NCBI RefSeq assembly: GCF_028462125.1
Contig: NZ_CP115468.1
Span: 434,001 to 498,000 of the forward strand
Source of the DNA: Leptospira sp. GIMC2001
GTDB lineage: Bacteria; Spirochaetota; Leptospiria; Leptospirales; Leptospiraceae
Length of the DNA: 64,000 bases
Direction of reading: 5' to 3'
This document shows positions 46,482-55,428 of this stretch, piece after piece. The notes beneath the pieces were generated by a model that worked only from the letters and a program-made list of their open reading frames with translations, did no database searches and had not been told where the DNA came from. The stretch's first letter is position 1, and every line of letters begins with the position of its first letter. Position numbers and translations under genes: made by a program.

Positions 46482-47936
46482 TTATAAGAAACTTGCAAAT
46501 TTGCGAAATTTTCTGGAATCGACCCCAACCAATGGTTTGGAAATAAATAATTTCCAAGATTCAATTTTTGGCTTTGAAAAGAGCTGCACTCCTGGCTGGA
46601 ATTTTATTTCATGGTTTCGAATATTTCGAAGCTCATCTATACATTGATCTGCTTTGCGAAAATCTGATAAATCAATGACTTTAAGGTCAGCACTGCCCAA
46701 CATATTGTCTATAGCAATTTGGTTTTTGGAAGTAAGGTTCTTTTTGTAGACACGAAGTGGATATAGATTCTCTAGAGTTTTGATTCGATTTGTAAATGGT
46801 AAATAGTAAGACTCGTAACCACTACCACGACAATGCGTTTTGTATCTGGATGACTTCAGACTCCAGCCAGCCAGAATGATTGCGGGCATTTTCCAGAACA
46901 TTGCAAGTGCTTTTGCCATTCCAGCAAGATTTAGACTTGGGTTTCGAAGGATCATTGAATCACTAAGACCAAGACTCTCTCCTAGAATTTGATCTAATGG
47001 ATGGGTCGTTAGAAAAATGGAAGGATTCATATTCTTTTCAAATGCTTGCCTATGAGAACCTAACCATGTGTAGATAGGAATTTTATCCTTTGCATCCATT
47101 AAATGAAAGAAGCTCCCTCGACTTGGATCAACTGTAAGTATCGCATCCGGTTCTATACCGACTTGAAACAGATAACGAAGCGCCGTATCGGAAGATATAT
47201 AGAAACAATTTTCTCGATTTTCTTTTAGCCAGTTTACCTGATCCTCAAGATTTGGCGCGGCTCCAATAAAAACTAAAGCTTGATTTTGAGCATGACTATT
47301 TGGTTTCAGGATCGGAATTTTTGTGTATTTGCTCAGGTTTTTGAGATAGTTGGATGTCCATACATTCGAAAATTCTAATTTTGTAGATTCATTGATCGAA
47401 GATGAGGGATTGGTTTGAGATTTAGTATTTTTGGAGATAGGTAAAAAATCTACAAGTTCAGACTGGAATTTTCTCCATTCAGTCTCTAGATTCCTCAAAT
47501 AGTAAGGATGACAGATTGTCAGAAAGGATTTAGGAGGTAATGATTTCGGTTCTAGAATATGATGAAATTGTAATACAATCCCTTTTGATTCAAATTGTTT
47601 TTGTAAATCTAAACTTACTCTTTGAAATTCTGAATCTTCCCATATTTCTCGAATCGGTTCAAAACAAAAAAATGAAAAAGGTTTATAATCTGAGCTTTCT
47701 TTCGCTGGTAAAAAACCTAGAATGGATCGTATATGATGAAGGGCACCGCAACCAAATATCAGAATATTCTGATCTATATTTGGCTGGGAAATTTGATTCT
47801 TTTCTTGGGAGAAGTGTCTGTGAACGAACCGACCAGCTTCAGTGATCGGGTCTCGTGTGGAATGAATGAAAAATCCATGCGGATCTGAGAAATTACTAAG
47901 AAACCCTTGAGGGTCTAAGATTCTCTGGTAGGAAAT
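46482..47936 (-). CDS. DUF115 / motility-accessory-factor-like protein with probable ATT start
   Basis: The frame is open from just after the omega-subunit stop (47940-47942) to 46482, yet the first standard start codon is a TTG at 47498. The part upstream of that is clearly coding: GFFIHSTRDPITEAGRFVH and ILIFGCGALHHI match the usual N-terminal half of DUF115 proteins, and the C-terminal half (VFIGAAPNLEDQVNWL, FYISSDTALRYLF, ILTVDPSRG) is the core. I therefore place the start at the ATT at 47936, with AGAGGAAGA upstream inside the omega gene, giving 484 residues. DUF115 includes Maf flagellin-glycosylation factors and MptE-like enzymes. Here it may modify flagellar or surface glycans. Confidence 0.78.
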   Translation of the reverse strand: MSYQRILDPQGFLSNFSDPHGFFIHSTRDPITEAGRFVHRHFSQEKNQISQPNIDQNILIFGCGALHHIRSILGFLPAKESSDYKPFSFFCFEPIREIWEDSEFQRVSLDLQKQFESKGIVLQFHHILEPKSLPPKSFLTICHPYYLRNLETEWRKFQSELVDFLPISKNTKSQTNPSSSINESTKLEFSNVWTSNYLKNLSKYTKIPILKPNSHAQNQALVFIGAAPNLEDQVNWLKENRENCFYISSDTALRYLFQVGIEPDAILTVDPSRGSFFHLMDAKDKIPIYTWLGSHRQAFEKNMNPSIFLTTHPLDQILGESLGLSDSMILRNPSLNLAGMAKALAMFWKMPAIILAGWSLKSSRYKTHCRGSGYESYYLPFTNRIKTLENLYPLRVYKKNLTSKNQIAIDNMLGSADLKVIDLSDFRKADQCIDELRNIRNHEIKFQPGVQLFSKPKIESWKLFISKPLVGVDSRKFRKFASFL

Positions 47937-47939
47937 GGT

Positions 47940-48398
47940 CTATTCTTCCTCTTCCTCTTCAGCATCTTCTTCGAAAGCGTCATCGTCTAGGTCGCCTTCC
48001 TCTTGCATTGTGTCTTCATTGTATCGATCATCTACATAGTCAGGTTTGAAAGCAGCATCATCTACTGGTAGTTCATCTTCTTCAGATTCTTCATGAGAAA
48101 CGGGAGCTGCAGTTGGTGCAAAAATTTGATTGGCTTTGGAGGAATGTGAAGGGGCTCTTTTGCTTGCTTCTTCCTTGATCAAATCTTTCTCATCTGTAGA
48201 TAAGAATTTGTATTGTACAAGACCTTCCGAGAGTGCATAAAGGGATTGAACGGCGATCTTGCGAGTTTTCCATTTCTTAGGGATGGGAACTCTTTCTAGC
48301 TTGTCAATAACCGCAAAACCTGCGACCGTGGTCTCATATTTATTATGTCTTGCTAATTCTATGAGTTTTACGATATCAAAATCTTGGCTCTGGCTCAT
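47940..48398 (-). CDS. rpoZ: RNA polymerase omega-like subunit with long acidic tail
   Basis: A 152-residue protein. The first 75 residues resemble omega: IVKLIELARHNKYETTVAGF corresponds to the NRYxxVxxAxxRA segment and RKIAVQSLYALSEGLVQYKF to the following helices. Omega helps assemble RNA polymerase by clamping beta-prime. The other half is unusual, disordered and strongly acidic, ending in a run of Glu (DAEEEEEE). The Glu codons GAG GAA also form the Shine-Dalgarno for the next gene. AGGA is well placed before the ATG at 48398. Identification is by pattern, not by alignment. Confidence 0.72.
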   Translation of the reverse strand: MSQSQDFDIVKLIELARHNKYETTVAGFAVIDKLERVPIPKKWKTRKIAVQSLYALSEGLVQYKFLSTDEKDLIKEEASKRAPSHSSKANQIFAPTAAPVSHEESEEDELPVDDAAFKPDYVDDRYNEDTMQEEGDLDDDAFEEDAEEEEEE

Positions 48399-48531
48399 GT
48401 TTGTTCCTAAGTCCTTGGAAAGGGATTGCAGATTACCACATTAGGAGAACTGCCGAATCTGTCAACAGTCAATCCCTTAAAAGCTTGCATACCAATTGAA
48501 TTTTTCTAGTCTGGAAATACAGGCCTATGGA

Positions 48532-49128
48532 ATGTACGAATTTCAAATTTCTCGTTTACTAATACTTTTAACATTTCTATTTTCCAGCAATTGTCTGAAA
48601 GATGCGACCGATCAGATGGGGATGGGTGTGTTTACGGGAGCTTTTCTCTCAAATTCGGAGAAAGTAAACCTATCGGAATTGCCGCATGAAGTTCTCGCTT
48701 TGAACGTATATTCTCCCAATTGCCCTCCTTGTGTGAGAGAGCTTCCAACCTTACATAGAATTCAGGAACGCTTCAGCAAGGATCCTCGCTTCGGAATTTA
48801 TATTGTCGTTGATCCAATCCAAGTCTCAGAATCTGTTGAAGGAGATTTCGGAAGCTCCGATCCAGTCATTCGTGCACAAGCGATTATGAAGCAGGAAATT
48901 TTAACTCAAAAAATCAAGATCCCAGTAATTTTTCTAGATTCCCCATTTCGTATTGAACCAGGTTCTTTTGTAACGGGAACTCCAGAAACTATAATGGTAA
49001 GAACAAAACCTTGGAATATTTTTTACAATTTTATTGGTTCGATTTCAGAGAAGAGAACGGATGTAGAAATAGATTCTGATTCTAAAGTTAGATTTTTCTT
49101 CAATACAATTGGAGCAAGAAACCTATGA
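48532..49128 (+). CDS. Thioredoxin-like (TlpA-type) lipoprotein
   Basis: A 198-residue protein with a signal ending FLFSSNC (Cys 21), so it is membrane-anchored on the periplasmic side. A thioredoxin fold follows with the redox motif CPPC (Cys 64 and 67, in YSPNCPPCVRELP). I chose the ATG at 48532 over the TTG at 48496, since the signal then begins properly. It may reduce or form disulfides in envelope proteins. Its last four bases overlap the amidotransferase gene, and secA follows, so it may support secretion in the same transcript. Confidence 0.85.
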   Translation: MYEFQISRLLILLTFLFSSNCLKDATDQMGMGVFTGAFLSNSEKVNLSELPHEVLALNVYSPNCPPCVRELPTLHRIQERFSKDPRFGIYIVVDPIQVSESVEGDFGSSDPVIRAQAIMKQEILTQKIKIPVIFLDSPFRIEPGSFVTGTPETIMVRTKPWNIFYNFIGSISEKRTDVEIDSDSKVRFFFNTIGARNL

Positions 49129-49820
49129 GATGTTTGGTGGTTCGATTTATCGATTGTGAAGGACCCGGAATCATTGCCGAAATTTTAAAAGAAAAAGGTT
49201 ATCGTATAACATATCATAATGCTTATACTCCAGGGTTGCAACTCATCCCAGAACCGCATTTGCATTTTGATCTTATTCTACTTATGGGTGGTCCTCAATC
49301 TGTAGCAGATCCTTCTATGCAGAATTTTTTTCGACCATATTACCAACTGGTACGAAATTGCGTAGATCAGAAAAATAATAAATTGATCGGGATCTGTCTA
49401 GGTTCACAAATTATTTCTAAAGCGATGGGTGGATCTGTTGAAGTCGGTGACAAAGGCGCAGAAACTGGATTTGGTGAATTAGAAATTCTATCACTCAATG
49501 ATCCTACATTTAAAGGTATTGATAAAGCAAATATTATGGCTTTTCATCTTCATGAAGACTGCTTCACCATTCCTGATGGATGTAAGCATTTATTGAAATC
49601 GGATACCTATCCAAATCAAATGTTCTCTTTCCAAGATAGAATTTACGGAATTCAAGCCCATCTTGAGCCAACCATGGCGATGTTAGATGTGTGGAAAAAA
49701 ATACATAGCAATTTTATGAAATCAGCTAAGACAGATATGAATGGTTGGGCTGATAAACAAAAACAGATGGAAGCAACCGCGAGGCAAATCTTCCTGAATA
49801 TAATTGATAAAGAGGTTTAG
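49125..49820 (+). CDS. Class I glutamine amidotransferase-like protein
   Basis: A 231-residue protein of the GMP-synthase-glutaminase type. The nucleophile is in LIGICLGSQI (Cys near 91), and the His and Glu of the triad are in GIQAHLEPT near residue 178. LMGGPQSVADP is the family's oxyanion region. There is no synthetase domain, so it is a stand-alone amidotransferase or hydrolase of gamma-glutamyl compounds. Start overlaps the thioredoxin-like gene (ATGA), and secA begins 4 bases after its stop. Confidence 0.88.
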   Translation: MRCLVVRFIDCEGPGIIAEILKEKGYRITYHNAYTPGLQLIPEPHLHFDLILLMGGPQSVADPSMQNFFRPYYQLVRNCVDQKNNKLIGICLGSQIISKAMGGSVEVGDKGAETGFGELEILSLNDPTFKGIDKANIMAFHLHEDCFTIPDGCKHLLKSDTYPNQMFSFQDRIYGIQAHLEPTMAMLDVWKKIHSNFMKSAKTDMNGWADKQKQMEATARQIFLNIIDKEV

Positions 49821-49824
49821 TTAG

Positions 49825-52575
49825 ATGATCGATAAAATATTATCTTTTTTCTTGGGTTCCAAACATGAACGGGATATGAAGAAAATGATTCCCATTGTTG
49901 CTGAGATTAATTCTCTGGAACCTAGTCTTCAAGCATTGTCAGACGAAGATCTTGCGAAACAAACTGAGAAATTGAAGAAGAGGCTTGCTGACGGACAGAG
50001 CCTTGATGATATCATGCCAGAAGCTTTTGCAACTGTTCGCGAGGTATCAGTCCGAACGATGGGTATGCGACACTTCGATGTTCAGCTCTTGGGCGGTATC
50101 GCACTTCACTCTGGCAAAATTGCAGAGATGAAGACCGGTGAAGGTAAAACTTTAACATCGACTTTGGCGATCTACTTGAATGCTCTTGCTGGTAAAGGTG
50201 TACATGTTGTAACAGTCAACGACTACTTGGCTAGAAGAGATGCAACTTGGATGCAGCCGATTTTTGATTTTCTGGGAATAAAAGTTGGTATCATTCAGCA
50301 TGATATGGATCATAAACTTCGCCAAGATGCCTACGCTGCAGATATTACTTATGGAACCAATAATGAATATGGTTTTGATTATCTCCGAGACAATATGGTT
50401 TCATTTAAAGAACATAAAGTTCAGAGAGAACATTTCTTTGCAATAGTGGATGAGGTTGACTCAATTTTAATTGATGAAGCAAGAACTCCATTGATTATTT
50501 CTGGACCCTCGGATGATTCAACTGATAAATACCAGAGAGTTGATAAAGTCATTCCTAAGCTAGTTGACGCTGAAGATTTTGAATTGGATGAGAAGGCACG
50601 TTCTGCTCTTTTAACAGAATCCGGTGTTGGTAAAGTGGAAACTTTTCTAGGTATAGAAAACTTGTATGCGCCCGACAATGTTGACCTCGTTCACCACGTT
50701 AATCAAGCGCTAAAGGCTCATTATATTTTCAAGAAAGATGTAGATTATGTGGTTCAGAATGGAGAAGTCATTATAGTCGATGAGTTTACTGGTCGTTTAA
50801 TGCCAGGTAGACGATATTCGGATGGACTTCATCAAGCGTTGGAAGCAAAAGAGTCGGTCACTATCGCTCGCGAATCTCAAACTTTAGCTTCTATCACTTT
50901 CCAGAACTATTTTAGAATTTATTCTAAGTTAGCTGGTATGACTGGAACTGCTGATACAGAAGCAGAGGAATTTCATAAGATTTATGGCTTAGATGTTGTT
51001 GTGATTCCACCGAATCTTACCATCCAGAGAATTGATCAAGGTGATAGGGTCTATCAGACAGAAAAAGAAAAGTTCAATGCAATCGCAGAAGATATCAAGG
51101 TTCGACATACAAATGGTCAACCTATACTTGTTGGAACTGTATCCATTGAGAAATCTGAAACCTTAAGCAATCTATTAAAATCTATGAGCATGCCTCATAA
51201 TGTTTTGAATGCGAAATTCCATGAGAAAGAAGCCGAGATCATTGCTAATGCTGGTAAGCCTGGAGCAATAACAATTGCGACCAATATGGCGGGTCGGGGA
51301 ACAGATATCGTTCTTGGTGGATCACAGAAGTATAAAGAAACTATCGAGGAACTTGCCGAAAAGGATCATAATCTCATTCCATTTCGTGATATGATACTTA
51401 AGAATAAAATTGAGGACGCAAAGAACGAAGAGATTCGTATCACTGATCCAAATCTTAAGAAACAATGCAGAACGATTCTTGAAGAAGCACAGGCATGGAA
51501 AGAGAAGAACCTTCTTGTCAAAGAAGCAGGTGGTCTCCATATCATAGGAACTGAGCGCCATGAATCAAGACGAATCGATAATCAGTTAAGAGGACGATCG
51601 GGAAGGCAAGGAGATCCGGGTTCGAGTCGTTTCTATCTTTCGTTAAATGATGATTTGATGAGAATTTTTGGATCAGATCGTATTTCTAAAATCATGACTT
51701 CTCTTAAGATGCCAGAAGGGCAAGAAATTGAACATCCTTGGGTATCTTCAGCAATTGCGAAAGCACAGAAGCGAGTGGAAGGCCATAATTTTGATATAAG
51801 AAAACATCTTTTAGAATATGATGATGTTATGAATCGTCAGCGGATGTTTATCTATGAGATTCGAAATGGAATATTAGACTATGAGAATGTTTCTGATAAG
51901 ATTTTCGAATATATGGAAGAAGTTGTAGAATCTCAAATCGTGAATCATTGTGAAGGCAATAATACGAATTCTTGGCATCTTGAACCATTGAATGAATGGA
52001 TTGAGACACTTGGCATTAACAAAGTTCTCAATGCGAGCGACTATAGTAAATTGCCTAAGCCACAGATCGGACTTTTTGATGATCTATTTGCGGCATTCAA
52101 AGATGCTTATTCTAAGAAGGCTGAATCTGTCGGAGTAGATTTCTGGAAGACTGTAGAAAGAAATATTTTCCTCGAGATTCTTGATCATAGATGGAAGGAT
52201 CATTTGTATTCTATGGATCACCTTAGAGATGGTATCTGGGCTGTTGGTTATGGAGAAAAGAATCCACTGGTTGAATACAAGCTCCAAGGTTTCAGAATGT
52301 TCGATGTGATGGTTGAGAGCTTCAAAAACGAAATCATCAGTTTTCTTTTCCGTGTTGAGATTACTGAGAAAGCACCATCTCAAGATGAAAAGAAAGAATA
52401 CAAAAAAATTGGCGAAGAACATAAACAAGGTGTTAGTACATTTGGCAAAAATTCTAACGGTGGTATGTTACCTGGATCATCACCAGTCGATATGTCCACA
52501 AAGCCTAAGGTAACTTCTTCGGTTAGTGCGGGCGGTGTGAGCGAAAGAAAGTCGAGCCGTCGCAATCGAAAATAG
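49825..52575 (+). CDS. secA: Preprotein translocase ATPase SecA
   Basis: A 916-residue motor of the Sec pathway, cytosolic and membrane-peripheral. Walker A is [14 protein letters not shown] and the DEAD-like box [15 protein letters not shown]. Other SecA signatures are [50 protein letters not shown] and [14 protein letters not shown]. The C-terminus is Ser/Lys-rich ([11 protein letters not shown]) and lacks the usual Cys-rich zinc/SecB-binding tail; this is seen in other bacteria too. It follows the amidotransferase by 4 bases and is followed by a lipoprotein gene 40 bases on. Confidence 0.97.
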   Translation: MIDKILSFFLGSKHERDMKKMIPIVAEINSLEPSLQALSDEDLAKQTEKLKKRLADGQSLDDIMPEAFATVREVSVRTMGMRHFDVQLLGGIALHSGKIAEMKTGEGKTLTSTLAIYLNALAGKGVHVVTVNDYLARRDATWMQPIFDFLGIKVGIIQHDMDHKLRQDAYAADITYGTNNEYGFDYLRDNMVSFKEHKVQREHFFAIVDEVDSILIDEARTPLIISGPSDDSTDKYQRVDKVIPKLVDAEDFELDEKARSALLTESGVGKVETFLGIENLYAPDNVDLVHHVNQALKAHYIFKKDVDYVVQNGEVIIVDEFTGRLMPGRRYSDGLHQALEAKESVTIARESQTLASITFQNYFRIYSKLAGMTGTADTEAEEFHKIYGLDVVVIPPNLTIQRIDQGDRVYQTEKEKFNAIAEDIKVRHTNGQPILVGTVSIEKSETLSNLLKSMSMPHNVLNAKFHEKEAEIIANAGKPGAITIATNMAGRGTDIVLGGSQKYKETIEELAEKDHNLIPFRDMILKNKIEDAKNEEIRITDPNLKKQCRTILEEAQAWKEKNLLVKEAGGLHIIGTERHESRRIDNQLRGRSGRQGDPGSSRFYLSLNDDLMRIFGSDRISKIMTSLKMPEGQEIEHPWVSSAIAKAQKRVEGHNFDIRKHLLEYDDVMNRQRMFIYEIRNGILDYENVSDKIFEYMEEVVESQIVNHCEGNNTNSWHLEPLNEWIETLGINKVLNASDYSKLPKPQIGLFDDLFAAFKDAYSKKAESVGVDFWKTVERNIFLEILDHRWKDHLYSMDHLRDGIWAVGYGEKNPLVEYKLQGFRMFDVMVESFKNEIISFLFRVEITEKAPSQDEKKEYKKIGEEHKQGVSTFGKNSNGGMLPGSSPVDMSTKPKVTSSVSAGGVSERKSSRRNRK

Positions 52576-52615
52576 TCTAACTACTTAGTAAGGCTACAGT
52601 TACAGGTAAAAATAT

Positions 52616-53182
52616 ATGAAGGGAATTTATAAACCGATAGCGATTGCAATTTTGATTGCATCCATATTCCAACATTGTCGATCGGAAGAAGTTCGAATTT
52701 CCAATCGTGACGATTTGTTTCAAAATTGTATGGAGACTTTCGAAGATAAGGAAAAATGCTCCAAATTCCTAGAAAAATCCGAAGCTGACCTATTGACAGA
52801 GGAAGAGACTAAGAGAAAGCAAAGAGCTGAACTCACAACAGAGCAGCTAGAAGGATTAAAACTTAGAAGTTCTATCAAGTCTGCGCTCCAATCTAAGAAT
52901 CGTCCTTTTGTTCTATCTTATCTTGGAGAACCAGATTCCGTTCATAAGGGTGGAGATCAGAGAGAATATTTAATCTATACAAGACCCGTAAGCAAGTATA
53001 CTTCCACTTCAGAGCCGGACGATGAAATTGTAGTCATAATGAGACGGGGAAAAGTGGATCGAGTCAATCATACACCTCCACCAGGATCTCAGGATGCAGG
53101 TTTTAGCATTAAGAAGTTGATGCAGAATAAAGAAAATCGTGAAACGGAGTCGAGCGAATCGTCTCCTGCACCAACCAAATAA
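52616..53182 (+). CDS. Lipoprotein of unknown function
   Basis: A 188-residue protein with a signal ending IFQHC (Cys 21). The mature part is charged and helical at first (DDLFQNCMETFEDKEKCSKFLE, here shortened to its features: two Cys in a charged helix), then has a small beta region around FVLSYLGEPDSVHKGG resembling the SmpA/OmlA-like fold that measures the outer membrane. The tail is Ser/Glu/Pro-rich. It is 40 bases behind secA in the same direction, probably co-transcribed. The SmpA resemblance is tentative. Confidence 0.7.
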   Translation: MKGIYKPIAIAILIASIFQHCRSEEVRISNRDDLFQNCMETFEDKEKCSKFLEKSEADLLTEEETKRKQRAELTTEQLEGLKLRSSIKSALQSKNRPFVLSYLGEPDSVHKGGDQREYLIYTRPVSKYTSTSEPDDEIVVIMRRGKVDRVNHTPPPGSQDAGFSIKKLMQNKENRETESSESSPAPTK

Positions 53183-53260
53183 CAGGTTATTGAATTATTC
53201 TGCCTTAAGTGTATCAGATAGTTCTAATTATTCTTATCCATCTACCAACCTGCAGTTAAT

Positions 53261-54430
53261 TTAGTATATAAGAAAGCTTGCAATTACAGTCAAAATTACG
53301 ACTGCCCATGATGGTATATTCCAATACTCTAATAGAACAAACCCAATTGAAGCTAATGCAAAATCTTTAGATGAAAATATCGCACTCGTCCAAACTGGAT
53401 TGTAGAGAGCAGCCAAAAGTATTCCAACAACTGCTGCATTAACTCCGAGCATAGACTGGCGAATTTTTGGAATAGTTCTTAGCTTCTCCCAGAAAGGAAC
53501 TGCACCAACGACTAATAGAAACGAAGGCAAAAATGCTGCAACCAAACAGATAATAGCACCTGTCCACTCATTAGGTGATGAGGAAGAGACCGTCCCCAAA
53601 TAAGCACTAAATGCAAACAGTGGACCTGGAATCGCATTTGCCATTCCGTATCCTGCCATAAATAAATCGTTAGTAACCCAACCTGCCTGCACAACTTCTG
53701 CTTGAAGCAAAGGAAGAACAACATGTCCGCCACCAAAGACGAGCGCACCTGCCCGATAGAAACTATCAAATAGTTTGATTGATTGGATTGGATAGATCAC
53801 TCTTGCTATAGGCAGTGCAACTAATAGTAATATAAAAAGAATCAGAAAACCAGCAGCGACTTTGCGACTTCCCGTATGAATTCGATCATGGGGAAGTTCG
53901 GGTGTAGTTCTGAGAAAGAAAATTCCAAAAATGCCAGCTAGAATAAGAATTAAAACCTGAATTAGGGAAGAGTTTATAAATAAAACCAGAACAGCTGACA
54001 ATAACGCAATAGTAATTCTTTCTTTGTCAGGACAGAGTTTCTTACCCATTCCGAGAACTGCTTGGGCTACTACTGATACAGCAACAACCTTCAAACCATG
54101 AAGCCAATGTTCATGCTCGCCAGCATTTATGAAGGACATCCCCAGTCCAAATAATACAAGGATTATTGCGGAGGGCAAAGTAAATCCAATCCAAGCAAGA
54201 ATCGCTCCCAAAATTCCAGATCTTGAAAGACCGATAGCCATGCCGACTTGGCTACTTGCAGGACCTGGAAGAAATTGACATAGAGCGACCAGATCTGCAT
54301 ATGCTTGTTCACTGATCCACTTTTTCTTGACTACGTATTCGTCATGAAAATAGCTTAGATGAGCAATGGGTCCTCCAAATGAAGTTAAACCGAGCCTAAG
54401 AGCCGTTAAGAATACTTCGATATGTTTCAC
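53261..54430 (-). CDS. chrA: Chromate transporter (ChrA family)
   Basis: A 389-residue inner-membrane protein made of two homologous halves, each with the ChrA opening: FGGPIAHLSYFHDEYV near residue 18 and FGGGHVVLPLLQAEVV near 230. QFLPGPASSQ and NAIPGPLFAFSAY are the matching second motifs. The full-length two-domain ChrA expels chromate using the membrane potential. The start is the ATG at 54430. It stands alone, convergent with the secA operon; no chrR or chrB regulator is next to it. Confidence 0.92.
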   Translation of the reverse strand: MKHIEVFLTALRLGLTSFGGPIAHLSYFHDEYVVKKKWISEQAYADLVALCQFLPGPASSQVGMAIGLSRSGILGAILAWIGFTLPSAIILVLFGLGMSFINAGEHEHWLHGLKVVAVSVVAQAVLGMGKKLCPDKERITIALLSAVLVLFINSSLIQVLILILAGIFGIFFLRTTPELPHDRIHTGSRKVAAGFLILFILLLVALPIARVIYPIQSIKLFDSFYRAGALVFGGGHVVLPLLQAEVVQAGWVTNDLFMAGYGMANAIPGPLFAFSAYLGTVSSSSPNEWTGAIICLVAAFLPSFLLVVGAVPFWEKLRTIPKIRQSMLGVNAAVVGILLAALYNPVWTSAIFSSKDFALASIGFVLLEYWNIPSWAVVILTVIASFLIY

Positions 54431-54837
54431 TTTATCTTCCTTTGTTATAAATCTGCTTCTAAATATTTATGAAGTTTGTTAGCTTCATCCGAATTTTAAT
54501 CATTATCCAAAATTGATCGCAATTTTTTTTCCCAATTCTAATCAAGTATCTCGCCGATGAGTTCACGTAATTTAATTTTCCCTTCAGTAAGTTTTTTTTT
54601 GCCTTTGGGAGGGATCTTATAAAATTTTTGATTTCGAAATTAGATTGTCAATGAGTATTTAGAAGTTTAGAATTAGATTACGGTTCTGATATAAATTTGG
54701 ATATAGATATTGGAGTCAGAGATTCAGTTTTTGGAATGAGATTCAGATTTAGATTCCTATTAGGATAGATAGCGTTGCTTAATATAGCTGTTGAGATTTT
54801 TGAAATTCTATTTCAAAAGTACCTTTTCCTATTCATC
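54431..54837. other. Gene-free AT-rich stretch with GATT-like degenerate repeats
   Basis: No gene is supported between the chrA start and the terminator at 54838. It must hold the chrA promoter. From about 54640 to 54760 short units such as TTAGATT, GAGATTCAG and TAGATT recur in an irregular spacing of 12-25 bases, giving a purine-rich plus strand. I see no hairpin or tRNA. Confidence 0.45.
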
Positions 54838-54883
54838 AAAAAAAAAAGGGGGTCGGTTTAGCTCCGATCCCCTTGGTTTTTTT
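54838..54883. terminator. Bidirectional terminator behind the porin operon
   Basis: GGGGGTCGG and CCGATCCCC form a stem with one wobble around TTTAGCT. A run of A on one side and a run of T on the other make it work in both directions. On the minus strand it is about 65 bases after the Cys-rich lipoprotein stop. Confidence 0.85.
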
Positions 54884-54948
54884 GAGATAGCCACAAAATC
54901 AATTTCTTGATCTTACTATGGCTATCATAGTTCTAATCTATTTCTAGA

Positions 54949-55416
54949 TTATGGGTTGTTGCAAGCAAGAAGCTCGGTGATGTTTGTTCCTGCAGCCGCT
55001 CTACACTGAGCAAGTGTCGCTGCCGCAAAACAATCCGCAAATGCACCTTCTGTAGCAGCAGCTTTGTCGATATACTTGTTCTCAGACAAATTACAGCTAG
55101 TTTCATTTACTTTACCTGCGATACAAGTTGCAAAATCAGATGCGTGATATGCTTCGTTACCTTGGAAACAGTAGTCCGTAGGATTGTAACCTTCACCAGT
55201 AACATTTCCTCCAACACAAGAGTTCGCAAGTTGAATTGCTCCTAAGCAAGTTGCTTGGTTACCAGTTGGAACTGCTGCATTGCTTGTAATGAGATACTGC
55301 AACAATGTAGGGTCATCTTTGCTTTCTTCCATAGAGCTGTTGCAATTAGTTGCGAAAGCTAGCAAGATAGAAGCAGAAGCAATGGCTATGATCGTTTTCA
55401 TGTTCAATTTTTTCAT
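54949..55416 (-). CDS. Small Cys-rich lipoprotein
   Basis: A 155-residue protein with a signal ending LAFATNC (Cys 25). GGAG stands 9 bases before the ATG at 55416. The mature chain has eight further Cys, spaced in pairs 10-20 residues apart (as in TCLGAIQLANSC and DCFAAATLAQC), so it probably forms four disulfides and is stable in the periplasm or on the surface. No family is recognised. The stop of the upstream porin gene is 12 bases before its start, so the two are co-expressed and may interact. Confidence 0.78.
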   Translation of the reverse strand: MKKLNMKTIIAIASASILLAFATNCNSSMEESKDDPTLLQYLITSNAAVPTGNQATCLGAIQLANSCVGGNVTGEGYNPTDYCFQGNEAYHASDFATCIAGKVNETSCNLSENKYIDKAAATEGAFADCFAAATLAQCRAAAGTNITELLACNNP

Positions 55417-55428
55417 GCCGTTTCTCCT

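Noticed and set aside
46453..46647. Plus-strand reading frame of 64 codons
   Set aside because: It lies antisense to the C-terminus of the DUF115 gene, has no ribosome site and no protein-like pattern.
47540..47845. Plus-strand reading frame of 101 codons opposite the DUF115 upstream part
   Set aside because: The minus strand shows a clear DUF115 N-terminus here; the plus-strand frame is a shadow of it.
54640..54760. CRISPR-like repeats
   Set aside because: Units are short, not identical and irregularly spaced; there are no cas genes in the window.
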